From contig URRP01000056.1 of NCBI GenBank assembly GCA_900550375.1, positions 1 to 5,367 on the forward strand: a stretch of 5,367 bases of DNA. The letters run 5' to 3'. This document shows positions 1 to 5,198 of the stretch, piece after piece. The first letter of the stretch is position 1. The number at the start of each line of letters is the position of its first letter. The position numbers were made by a program, and so were the translations under genes. The notes beneath the pieces were generated by a model. It did not search any database and was not told where the DNA came from. It saw only the letters and a program-made list of their open reading frames with translations. The DNA is from an uncultured Alistipes sp. (lineage in GTDB: Bacteria > Bacteroidota > Bacteroidia > Bacteroidales > Rikenellaceae).

Positions 1-5
1 CTCGG

Positions 6-30
6 CAATGTTCAAATAAATTTGACATTG
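6..30. repeat. Imperfect palindrome over the -33 element
   Basis: CAATG(T)TCAAAT at 6-17 and ATTTGACATTG at 20-30 are inverted copies around AA, with one extra T at 11. The right arm contains the TTTG -33 element of the promoter that follows. It could be an operator, the end of a hairpin from an upstream gene outside the window, or chance in AT-rich DNA. Confidence 0.4.
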
Positions 31-52
31 CCCTCGCTTATTCGTATCTTTG
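21..52 (+). promoter_or_regulatory. Bacteroidetes-type promoter of the MBL hydrolase/SDR unit
   Basis: TTTG at 21-24 and TATCTTTG at 45-52 match the Bacteroidetes primary sigma consensus (TTTG, TAnnTTTG) with a 20-bp spacer. Only 5 nt separate the -7 box from the ATG at 58, so transcription should begin at or within a few bases of the start codon and the mRNA would be leaderless or nearly so. Confidence 0.75.
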
Positions 53-57
53 TTCCA

Positions 58-840
58 ATGAAACTGACGATTTTGGGTTCGGGAACCTCCCAAGGGGTGC
101 CGGTGATAGGCTGCCGCTGCGAAGTCTGCTCTTCGCGGGACAGTCGCGACAACCGATTGCGTACCTCGGCGATGATCGAGGCCGACAGCGGGGCGCGCTT
201 CGTGATCGATGCCGGTCCCGATTTTCGCTGCCAGATGCTGCGTGCGGGGGTAAGCCGGCTCGACGCCATCCTGCTGACGCACGAACACAAGGATCATACG
301 GGCGGCATCGACGATGTGCGCGCCTTCAATTTCGTGGACTTCCCGCCATTGATTCGTCCCGTGGATATCTATGCGGCTCCTGCGACGGCCCGCGTCGTGC
401 GCAAGGACTACGACTATGCCTTCGAAGAGGATAAATACCGTGGTGCGCCCGACATCCGGCTGCATGAGATCGACGTTCGACAGCCGTTCGAGATTGCGGG
501 TGAGCGGATCGTGCCCGTTTCGGGACACCACTCCGAACGGTTCGAGGTGACGGGGTACCGCATCGGTCCCATCGCTTATCTGACCGATTTCAAGACGATC
601 GCCGACACGGAGGTCGAGAAGCTGAAAGGGGTGGAGGTGCTGGTCGTCAATGCGCTGCGTTTCAGGACGCATCCTTCGCATTTCAATGTAGAAGAGGCGC
701 TGGCGCTCATCGCCCGCGTCGCGCCGCGTCGGGCGCTGCTGACCCATATGTCGCACGAGATCGGACGGCACGCCGTGACGTCGGGCCATCTGCAGCAGGG
801 CGTCGAACTGGCTTACGACGGATTGAAGATAAATATTTGA
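58..840 (+). CDS. PhnP-like MBL-fold metallohydrolase
   Basis: A 260-residue cytoplasmic protein of the metallo-beta-lactamase fold, in the group that includes PhnP (a cyclic phosphodiesterase of the C-P lyase pathway). Visible motifs are the N-terminal LGSGTSQGVP strand-loop (6-15), the GCRCEVC cysteine cluster (18-24) resembling the extra zinc site of PhnP-type proteins, the metal-binding THEHKDH motif (H75, H77, D79, H80), SGHHS (H157/H158), YLTD (D177, probable bridging Asp) and late histidines H208 and H230. An intact di-metal phosphodiesterase centre is expected. The substrate is unknown, and no phosphonate genes lie nearby, so phnP itself should not be assumed. The ATG at 58 is chosen because the longer frame from 22 would start inside the promoter. 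The gene is probably cotranscribed with the SDR gene 4 nt downstream. Confidence 0.9.
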   Translation: MKLTILGSGTSQGVPVIGCRCEVCSSRDSRDNRLRTSAMIEADSGARFVIDAGPDFRCQMLRAGVSRLDAILLTHEHKDHTGGIDDVRAFNFVDFPPLIRPVDIYAAPATARVVRKDYDYAFEEDKYRGAPDIRLHEIDVRQPFEIAGERIVPVSGHHSERFEVTGYRIGPIAYLTDFKTIADTEVEKLKGVEVLVVNALRFRTHPSHFNVEEALALIARVAPRRALLTHMSHEIGRHAVTSGHLQQGVELAYDGLKINI

Positions 841-844
841 AGAT

Positions 845-1660
845 ATGGATTTTTTTAAGGGGAAAACCGCGATCGTGACCGGCGCTTCGTCGGGAATCGG
901 CCGGGCGCTGGCCGAGTATTTCGCGGCTGCGGGCGCCAATGCAGTGCTCGGAGCACGGCACGAAGATGCGTTGAAAGAGATCGTCGAGGAAATCGTCGCC
1001 AAGGGCGGACATGCCGCCTATGCGGTGTGCGACGTGACGCGGGAGGCCGACTGCAAACGGTTGATCGACACGGCGGTCGGAACGTTCGGCGGGGTGGATG
1101 TGTTGATCTGTAACGCCGGCATCTCGATGCGGGCGCTGTTCGACGAGGTCGATCTGAGCGTATTGCACAAACTGATGGACGTAAATTTCTGGGGCTGCGT
1201 CAACTGTACGAAGTATGCGCTGCCCTACATTCAGCAGGCACACGGTTCCATCGTGGGCGTATCGTCGGTTGCCGGAATTCACGGGCTGCCGGGCCGCACG
1301 GGCTATTCGGCTTCGAAGTATGCGATGACGGGTTTTCTGGAGACGATCCGCATTGAAAATCGCAGGAAGGGTGTGCATGTGATGATCGCCTGCCCGGGCT
1401 TCACGGCTTCGAACGTGCGTTTCTCGGCGCTTACGGCCGACGGTTCGCAGCAGGGCGGGACGCCGCGCGAAGAGGGTAAGATGATGACGGCCGACGAAGT
1501 CGCCCGTATCATAGCTCGCGCTATCATTCGCCGCAAACGATTGTGTCTGATGGAATTTCAGGGGCGCGCCACGCATTTTGTCAAGAAATTCTGGCCGTCG
1601 CTGCTCGATAAGTTGTTCTATTGGTATATGTCCAAGGAGCCAGATTCGCCCTTCAAGTAG
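845..1660 (+). CDS. Short-chain dehydrogenase/reductase (SDR family)
   Basis: A 271-residue NAD(P)-dependent oxidoreductase of the classical SDR family. It shows the dinucleotide-binding TGASSGIG (12-19), the NAG motif (90-92), and the catalytic tetrad as N114 (in DVNFWG), S141 (in VSSVAG), Y154 and K158 (YSASK). PG at 184-185 begins the usual substrate-loop region. A basic residue in GARHE (R38) after the second strand hints at NADPH preference, which is inference. The last ~40 residues are rich in aromatic and basic residues (FVKKFWPSLLDKLFYWYM) and could touch the membrane, as in lipid or sterol-type SDRs. The substrate cannot be read from sequence. The gene starts 4 nt after the hydrolase stop and has no promoter of its own, so the two form an operon. 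The pairing does not by itself reveal a pathway. Confidence 0.92.
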   Translation: MDFFKGKTAIVTGASSGIGRALAEYFAAAGANAVLGARHEDALKEIVEEIVAKGGHAAYAVCDVTREADCKRLIDTAVGTFGGVDVLICNAGISMRALFDEVDLSVLHKLMDVNFWGCVNCTKYALPYIQQAHGSIVGVSSVAGIHGLPGRTGYSASKYAMTGFLETIRIENRRKGVHVMIACPGFTASNVRFSALTADGSQQGGTPREEGKMMTADEVARIIARAIIRRKRLCLMEFQGRATHFVKKFWPSLLDKLFYWYMSKEPDSPFK

Positions 1661-1680
1661 CGGAAAGTTCGATCCTGTAA

Positions 1681-1689
1681 GGGGGGGGG
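1681..1689 (+). repeat. G9 homopolymer tract
   Basis: Nine consecutive G residues lie 20 nt after the SDR stop and 75 nt before the next start codon. Such tracts are prone to slippage. This one is outside any coding frame and just upstream of the terminator-like hairpin, so a length change would not alter a protein. Confidence 0.8.
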
Positions 1690-1693
1690 TATC

Positions 1694-1736
1694 GTCCGGC
1701 TGTAATCCGTTGAGATTGCGGCCGGGCACTGTTTTT
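1694..1736 (+). terminator. Probable intrinsic terminator after the SDR gene
   Basis: CCGGC (1696-1700) pairs with GCCGG (1721-1725) and AATC (1704-1707) with GATT (1714-1717), leaving the loop CGTTGA. The three bases between the arm segments also pair if G-U is allowed, and G1694/C1727 can extend the stem. Five T residues (1732-1736) follow after a 4-nt gap. This would close the hydrolase/SDR unit, although the T run is short and slightly distant, so read-through into the DUF308 gene is possible. Confidence 0.55.
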
Positions 1737-1789
1737 GTTCGGGGAGGGTAAAACCCTTCTTCGTATGGAAACAAATGTTTTTGTTCGGG
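1730..1789 (+). repeat. 14-nt direct repeat flanking a start codon
   Basis: TGTTTTTGTTCGGG occurs at 1730-1743 and again at 1776-1789, 46 bp apart. The first copy is upstream of the DUF308 ATG and contains the T run of the putative terminator. The second lies within codons 4-9. Between them AGGGT/ACCCT (1745-1757) forms a small hairpin just before the ATG. Confidence 0.7.
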
Positions 1790-2325
1790 ACAGCCGCCAT
1801 GTCAAATACTGGTGGGTGTCGTTGATTGCCGGACTGCTTTCGATTCTGGTCGGCGTGCTCTGTCTGGTGACGCCCGACGCTACGCTCGTTGCGCTGTCGA
1901 TGCTTTTTATTGCCGTGCTGCTCGTCGACGGCATCATGGACATCGTGCTGGCCGCCTCCAATAGCGATATGCTGCGCGGCTGGGGCTGGATGCTGGCCAC
2001 CGGTGTTCTGGAGTTGCTGCTGGCCATCATGCTGATGGTCATGCCGATCGAATCGGTCGTGGGAACGCTGATCTATGTCGTCGGCTTCTGGATTCTGTTT
2101 CGTGCCTTCTGGGCATTGGGAGAGGCCTATGAGTTCCGACGCTATACCGACAGCAGCTGGCTGGTCATTCTGGCCGTGCTGGCGATTATCTTCTCCTTCT
2201 TTTTCCTCGTCAGTCCGGCGTGGAACGGCCTTTTCGTCGTTTCGATGATCAGCCTTGCCTTTTTCGCCTACGGAATTTACCGGATCACACACGCATTCGC
2301 CCTTCGTTCTTTGGAAAAGGAGTAG
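1765..2325 (+). CDS. DUF308/HdeD-like membrane protein
   Basis: A 186-residue, strongly hydrophobic inner-membrane protein. I see six helices at roughly 16-35, 40-64, 73-93, 97-118, 131-150 and 154-176, arranged as three helical hairpins. That repeated layout and the length fit the DUF308/HdeD family (E. coli HdeD, about 190 residues, is linked to acid resistance). The molecular function of the family is not settled, so no substrate or role is claimed. The charged N-terminus RDSRHVKYWW leads into helix 1, and RSLEKE ends in the cytoplasm. The ATG at 1765 is preferred to an in-frame TTG at 1735, which lies in the terminator T run. No convincing promoter is visible: TGTTTTTG at 1730-1737 is close to a -7 box but lacks a well-spaced TTTG. 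The stop codon is inside the terminator stem. Confidence 0.85.
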   Translation: METNVFVRDSRHVKYWWVSLIAGLLSILVGVLCLVTPDATLVALSMLFIAVLLVDGIMDIVLAASNSDMLRGWGWMLATGVLELLLAIMLMVMPIESVVGTLIYVVGFWILFRAFWALGEAYEFRRYTDSSWLVILAVLAIIFSFFFLVSPAWNGLFVVSMISLAFFAYGIYRITHAFALRSLEKE

Positions 2326-2344
2326 CCTTTTGGCTACTCCTTTT
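2315..2344. terminator. Bidirectional intrinsic terminator between convergent genes
   Basis: AAAAGGAGTAGCC (2315-2327) and GGCTACTCCTTTT (2332-2344) form a perfect 13-bp stem with a TTTT loop. The A-rich foot on one side and T-rich foot on the other make it usable in both directions. It sits between the + strand DUF308 gene, whose TAG stop is within the left arm, and the - strand operon ending at 2352. Confidence 0.9.
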
Positions 2345-2351
2345 CGAGGCG

Positions 2352-2708
2352 TTATTCAGCATCGTCGAAGGCCGAGCCTTCGACGATGCGTTTCGTTTTA
2401 TCGACGATAACGCGCACGCCGTGTCTGCGGATGATGAGCGTATCGCCCGTGATCTCCAACGCATCGGGGCCGGCATTGTGAAGTTGTAAATGCAGATGGG
2501 GAGCGCCGTCCCACCAAGTCCCGCAGTCGATGAGGTCCGGGTCGGGAGTAATGACCGTGTTGATTTCGGCCTGTTCGAACCGGTCGAAAAATGCTTGATA
2601 ACAAGGGATCAAAGGACGTATCCGATGGTAGTTGTACAGATAGAGAATGGAGGTGTAGAGTGCGGCCGACAGGATTGCGGCATAGAGAATCTTATTGCTG
2701 GTTTTCAT
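2352..2708 (-). CDS. Small membrane-anchored protein of unknown function
   Basis: A 118-residue protein I do not recognise. One hydrophobic segment (about 7-25, YAAILSAALYTSILYLYNY) after a short basic N-terminus acts as a signal anchor. No lipobox cysteine is evident, so the remaining ~90 residues probably lie in the periplasm. That domain has YNYHRIRP (26-32), two cysteines (C36, C62), DCGTWWDG (61-68), an alternating HLHLQLHN (71-78) and later ITGDTLIIRRHGVRVIV, all suggesting a small beta-rich fold. The last gene of the ABC operon, it overlaps the GntR gene by 17 nt. The ATG at 2708 directly precedes the anchor; a longer frame from 2831 would overlap the regulator by about 140 nt and is rejected. 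Its place suggests an accessory role for the transporter, which is inference. The 3' end holds a perfect inverted repeat. Confidence 0.75.
   Translation of the reverse strand: MKTSNKILYAAILSAALYTSILYLYNYHRIRPLIPCYQAFFDRFEQAEINTVITPDPDLIDCGTWWDGAPHLHLQLHNAGPDALEITGDTLIIRRHGVRVIVDKTKRIVEGSAFDDAE
2359..2389. repeat. Perfect 14-bp inverted repeat in a coding 3' end
   Basis: GCATCGTCGAAGGC (2359-2372) and GCCTTCGACGATGC (2376-2389) are perfect inverted copies around a 3-nt loop. The repeat lies in the last codons of the small membrane protein gene, 4 nt upstream of its stop codon, and 15 nt from the terminator hairpin. No T run follows directly on the - strand; on the + strand a broken run (GTTTCGTTTT) follows. 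Confidence 0.9.
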
Positions 2709-3072
2709 CGTTTCGTAGCTGATAAAGGTTATAGAATTCGGTAAACTCGGCCGGCGTGATGCCCAGCCTGCGCATCCGTGCGCCGAGTGCGGGCAGCTCC
2801 TCTTCGATAAAGCGGCGGCGCTGCTCTTCACGGATGCGCTGCCGTGCGCCTTCGGCGACGAAGTGTCCGATGCCTCGCGTGTTGTAGACGAATCGTTCGT
2901 TCTGTAATTTCTCGTAAGCGCGCATGGCGGTATTGGGGTTGACCTGCAACGTGGCGCTGCACTCCCTTACGGAGGGAATCCGTTCGCCCTCCGGCCACTG
3001 GCCGCTCAGAATACGCTCGCAGATCCACTCGTAGATTTGCAGCCAGATAGGCTGTCGTTCGTTGAATTCCAT
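2692..3072 (-). CDS. GntR-family regulator, YtrA type
   Basis: A 126-residue DNA-binding repressor-type protein. Residues ~8-75 form the GntR winged helix-turn-helix: PIWLQIYEWICERILSGQW, then GERIPSVRECSATLQVNPNTAMRAYEKLQ (29-57) with the recognition helix around 45-56, and the wing at RGIGHFV (66-72). The C-terminal part is only ~50 residues, helical and charged (RQRIREEQRRRFIEEELPALGARMRRLG). This short tail marks the YtrA subfamily, which usually controls linked ABC transporter operons. It starts 10 nt after the permease stop and overlaps the next gene by 17 nt. Unusually it is third in the operon rather than first. The palindrome at the operon promoter is its likely operator, giving autoregulation. 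The inducer is unknown. Confidence 0.92.
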   Translation of the reverse strand: MEFNERQPIWLQIYEWICERILSGQWPEGERIPSVRECSATLQVNPNTAMRAYEKLQNERFVYNTRGIGHFVAEGARQRIREEQRRRFIEEELPALGARMRRLGITPAEFTEFYNLYQLRNDENQQ

Positions 3073-3082
3073 ACGCGGCGGG

Positions 3083-3844
3083 TTATTTGAGTTGGTTTTC
3101 CCTGAATTTGAAGTAGCCTACCGTCCACATGACGCCGGTCATGATCCATAGACCTACTAAGCCCGGCAGTCCGCTGGAATAGTTCAACACCAGTGAATTT
3201 TGAGAATCGGAGCTCCAATATCTGGAAAATCCGAATTTACTGAGGGCGTAGCAGCTGCCGGAAAGATGAAGCTCCCCTCCGATGAGTTTCGGAAATACGG
3301 TTACGAGCGAGTATCCGATGAGCATCGTAGCTGCGGCCGCCAGACCGTAATTGCGTAGTACGTTATTGTGGGAGGCTGCTGCCGCGGCGAATGCAAGGGC
3401 GTGGATCGAACAGAACAAAAGAATGATTTTCGAGATAAAAAACTCCCTGTCGAAGATTTCCGGCATGGGCGTTTCCCTCCAGCCGAACAGATATCCCAGT
3501 ACGAGGGCCGTTGCGAAGACGAGTAAAAACCAGACGAATCCTCCGATCAGCGAGTTAATCCAAGCGAAGGCGAATTGTTCGTTGTCGTTCATCGGAAGCG
3601 TCCGCGCGATCGCCGAGACCCGATTGTTCCACCTGTCGCGTAAGGTGCGCCAGACGCTCAGGGCGGCGGTTATCGACAGCCCTTGCATGAATGTCATATA
3701 TTCGACTCCAGAGGATTCGGTGCGGAACCAGAAGAGAATGTAGGCCAGCATTAACGCCGAAAAGCTCAGGTAAAACAGGTAATTTTCGACATAATATTTT
3801 CTGAAACGGAGCCACTGACGGCTCCATACGGTGGTGTTATTCAT
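3083..3844 (-). CDS. ABC transporter membrane permease (predicted)
   Basis: A 253-residue integral membrane protein. About six helices are visible: 22-40, 51-66, 93-120, 136-157, 166-186 and 226-246. The N-terminal ~20 residues (SRQWLRFRKYYVEN) and the loop at 66-82 (RTLRDRWNNRVSAIARTLP) are basic and should be cytoplasmic, the latter a candidate coupling region for the ATPase. The loop after helix 5 (187-225, with GELHLSGSCYALSKFGFSRYWSS-type sequence) would then be external. I see no specific family signature, and the assignment as permease rests on topology plus an 8-nt overlap with the ATPase gene (the shared bases read ATGAATAA). The substrate is unknown. YtrA-linked exporters in other bacteria are often associated with envelope stress or antibiotics, but that is analogy only. 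Confidence 0.8.
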   Translation of the reverse strand: MNNTTVWSRQWLRFRKYYVENYLFYLSFSALMLAYILFWFRTESSGVEYMTFMQGLSITAALSVWRTLRDRWNNRVSAIARTLPMNDNEQFAFAWINSLIGGFVWFLLVFATALVLGYLFGWRETPMPEIFDREFFISKIILLFCSIHALAFAAAAASHNNVLRNYGLAAAATMLIGYSLVTVFPKLIGGELHLSGSCYALSKFGFSRYWSSDSQNSLVLNYSSGLPGLVGLWIMTGVMWTVGYFKFRENQLK

Positions 3845-4682
3845 GGTCGGCGGCGTTTGTGTGAAACAATGCGTGTATTTTTTCGCGCCGGGCAGCGGCA
3901 GCCTGAAAAAGCATCTCCAGCGAGAGACGGCTCTCCGAGCCGGCGGCGTTGCGGACGACGCCCTGCCGTCCGAATGCCGAAGGATCGGTGTAGAGCGCCT
4001 CGTCCTCCTTGTCGATCGTACCGAAGTACAGCGTATCGGTGATGCGGTCGGCGGTGGCGTTCAACACGATTCCCGCTTGATCCAGAATGACGACATTGTC
4101 GATCAGATTCTCCACGTCGCGTACCTGATGGGTCGAGAGAACGATGCAGCGATCCGGCAGTGCGTATGCGGTAAGGAGGCGGCGGAATGCGCTTTTCGAA
4201 GGAATATCCAACCCGTTGGTCGGTTCGTCGAGCAGCAGGTTGCGCGTATTGCAGGCCAGCGCGAAAGCGATGATTCCCTTCTTACGCTGTCCCATCGAAA
4301 GCTTGTCCATCCGATGCGTGGGCGAGACCTCCAACTGTTCGCAGTTGCGGACGAACTCCTCGAACGAAAAATCAGGATAAAAAGGTGCCGTGATATTTAC
4401 GTAACGTTGAAGTGAGATTTGGGGCAGTTCGAACTCCTCGGGGACGAAAAGCAGGTTGGCGAAGAGTGCTCTTTCGCGGCGTCGGCTTTCGATCCCGTCG
4501 ACCGAAATCGAACCGGCGGTAGGGTACAGCATCCCGCAGACGAGTTTGAGCAGTGTACTTTTGCCGATGCCGTTACCTCCGAGCAGTCCGTGAATGTGAC
4601 CGTCGTGCAGCGATGTCGTCACTGCGGAGAGAATCGGATGGCTGCGACGGTAGGCGAAGGTCAGATTTTCCAGTTGAATCAT
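3837..4682 (-). CDS. ABC transporter ATP-binding protein
   Basis: A 281-residue cytoplasmic ATPase subunit with a complete nucleotide-binding domain: Y11 as A-loop aromatic, Walker A GGNGIGKST (35-43), a Q-loop position carrying Glu in VPEEF (E82), signature LSMGQRKK (128-135, a variant of LSGGQ), Walker B LLLDEP (149-154) with catalytic E153, D-loop GLD (157-159) and switch H185 in STHQ. After residue ~210 comes an extra C-terminal region of about 70 residues, rich in charge and alanine. The sequence fits the CcmA/YtrB-like exporter class, usually a homodimer with a small permease. First gene of the operon, it starts at 4682, about 37 nt after the predicted transcription start, with an A-rich leader (AACCTAAAACCAATCCTA) before the ATG and no Shine-Dalgarno. 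Transport direction and substrate are not shown by the sequence. Confidence 0.95.
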   Translation of the reverse strand: MIQLENLTFAYRRSHPILSAVTTSLHDGHIHGLLGGNGIGKSTLLKLVCGMLYPTAGSISVDGIESRRRERALFANLLFVPEEFELPQISLQRYVNITAPFYPDFSFEEFVRNCEQLEVSPTHRMDKLSMGQRKKGIIAFALACNTRNLLLDEPTNGLDIPSKSAFRRLLTAYALPDRCIVLSTHQVRDVENLIDNVVILDQAGIVLNATADRITDTLYFGTIDKEDEALYTDPSAFGRQGVVRNAAGSESRLSLEMLFQAAAARREKIHALFHTNAADHE

Positions 4683-4700
4683 TAGGATTGGTTTTAGGTT

Positions 4701-4724
4701 AGTGTATTAGTATTGTAATACACT
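4701..4724. promoter_or_regulatory. Palindromic operator candidate for the GntR regulator
   Basis: AGTGTATTA (4701-4709) and TAATACACT (4716-4724) are perfect 9-bp inverted arms around GTATTG. The site covers the predicted transcription start of the ABC operon and ends 1 bp from its -7 box, where a bound repressor would block RNA polymerase. The outer half-sites AGTGTA and TACACT, 12 bp apart, resemble the operator I recall for Bacillus YtrA. Confidence 0.75.
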
Positions 4725-4725
4725 G

Positions 4726-4756
4726 CAAATATAGAGGATGTTTTTGATCCTGCAAA
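4726..4756 (-). promoter_or_regulatory. Promoter of the ABC/GntR operon
   Basis: Read on the - strand, TTTG (4756-4753) and TATATTTG (4733-4726) match the Bacteroidetes promoter with a 19-bp spacer. The start of transcription is expected near 4719-4721, inside the palindrome, giving a leader of about 37 nt before the ATPase ATG. Confidence 0.85.
4735..4751. repeat. Inverted repeat filling the promoter spacer
   Basis: AGGAT (4735-4739) and ATCCT (4747-4751) are inverted around GTTTTTG. They occupy nearly the whole 19-bp spacer of the ABC operon promoter. It may be a second protein-binding site, or chance given the short arms. Confidence 0.45.
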
Positions 4757-4916
4757 TTATTTCCCGCTTTTTTTGCGATAGTGTCTGAAAGAGCTGTACC
4801 TATATAATATATATGAAGCCCGATTGCGTCTGCAAAAGCGTTTTTGAGGTAAAATACTGTCGGATAGTGCTATGCAATACAGGCGGAAAATAATTTTGAA
4901 AAAAGTTTAAGAAATG
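4757..4916. other. AT-rich divergent intergenic region
   Basis: This stretch separates the - strand ABC promoter from the first rRNA promoter. I see no credible gene, tRNA or terminator in it. An AT-only run (4801-4814) is present without a matching -33 element. The last ~33 bases (about 4884-4916) are A/T-rich and directly precede the P1 -33 box, as an UP-like element of a strong rRNA promoter would. Confidence 0.6.
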
Positions 4917-4949
4917 TTTGGAAATATCCGGTGGAATGCCTTATCTTTG
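4917..4949 (+). promoter_or_regulatory. rRNA operon promoter P1
   Basis: TTTG (4917-4920, in TTTGGAA) and TATCTTTG (4942-4949) with a 21-bp spacer, preceded by A/T-rich sequence. Transcription should begin a few bases after 4949, roughly 370 nt before mature 16S. The sequence after the box, CATCCGC, is repeated after P3. Confidence 0.8.
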
Positions 4950-5031
4950 CATCCGCAATCAGAAAATGAAACGTGTTCTGAAATGCAGTAACGTTCTCTG
5001 AAAAGTTTGTTCGAAAAATTCTTCCGAAAGA

Positions 5032-5063
5032 TTTGGAAGGGATGCAAAAAAGAGTTATCTTTG
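5032..5063 (+). promoter_or_regulatory. rRNA operon promoter P2
   Basis: TTTG (5032-5035, in TTTGGAA) and TATCTTTG (5056-5063), with a 20-bp spacer that includes an A6 run. Its -7 box is 114 bp downstream of that of P1. The flank after the box, with CTTTCCGCT, is shared with P3. Confidence 0.85.
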
Positions 5064-5074
5064 CACCACTTTCC

Positions 5075-5087
5075 GCTCTGAAAGAGC
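5075..5087 (+). other. Small hairpin after P2
   Basis: GCTCT (5075-5079) pairs perfectly with AGAGC (5083-5087) around GAA. It begins 12 nt after the P2 -7 box, so it would form near the 5' end of the P2 transcript. The P3 transcript has a hairpin at nearly the same place with a different stem sequence. Confidence 0.6.
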
Positions 5088-5120
5088 CTTGGAAATCTTT
5101 GAAAATTTTTTTCGAAAAGA

Positions 5121-5152
5121 TTTGGAAAGTTCGAAAAAAGGTTTTACCTTTG
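5121..5152 (+). promoter_or_regulatory. rRNA operon promoter P3
   Basis: TTTG (5121-5124, in TTTGGAA) and TACCTTTG (5145-5152) with a 20-bp spacer, 89 bp downstream of P2. The upstream AAATTTTTTTCGAAAAGA is A/T-rich. P2 and P3 share the extended -33 box, a GAAAAGA/GAAAGA lead-in, an A-rich spacer and the CTTTCCGCT flank, which suggests duplication. Confidence 0.85.
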
Positions 5153-5164
5153 CATCCGCTTTCC

Positions 5165-5181
5165 GCTTCAAAAAATGAAGC
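5165..5181 (+). other. Small hairpin after P3
   Basis: GCTTC (5165-5169) pairs with GAAGC (5177-5181) around an AAAAAAT loop, starting 13 nt after the P3 -7 box. It matches the hairpin after P2 in position and stem length but not in sequence. Confidence 0.55.
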
Positions 5182-5198
5182 AGAGACGAACGAGAAAA

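Noticed and set aside
22..57. N-terminal extension of the hydrolase gene starting at 22
   Set aside because: The extension overlaps the promoter elements, and the conserved family N-terminus begins with MKLTILGSG at 58.
1735..1764. TTG start for the DUF308 gene
   Set aside because: It lies in the T run after the terminator-like hairpin and adds residues not needed by the family; ATG at 1765 is the better start.
707..1774. Long - strand open frame (355 codons) opposite the SDR gene
   Set aside because: It is antisense to a gene with a full set of SDR catalytic motifs, is rich in Arg/His/Pro, and has no recognisable domain. It reflects the GC-rich codon pattern of the real gene.
1618..2292. 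Long - strand open frame (224 codons) opposite the DUF308 gene
   Set aside because: Its composition (runs of Gln, His, Asp and Asn) is what antisense of a membrane protein yields, and no promoter or domain supports it.
2709..2831. N-terminal extension of the small membrane protein
   Set aside because: It would overlap the regulator by about 140 nt and put an Arg/Ser-rich segment ahead of a normal signal anchor.
3831..4415. + strand open frame opposite the ABC ATPase
   Set aside because: It is a shadow of the ATPase, whose Walker A, signature, Walker B and H-loop motifs are intact on the other strand.
4801..4814. AT-only run resembling a TATAAT box
   Set aside because: No -33 element is correctly placed on either strand, and Bacteroidetes do not rely on the TATAAT-type box.
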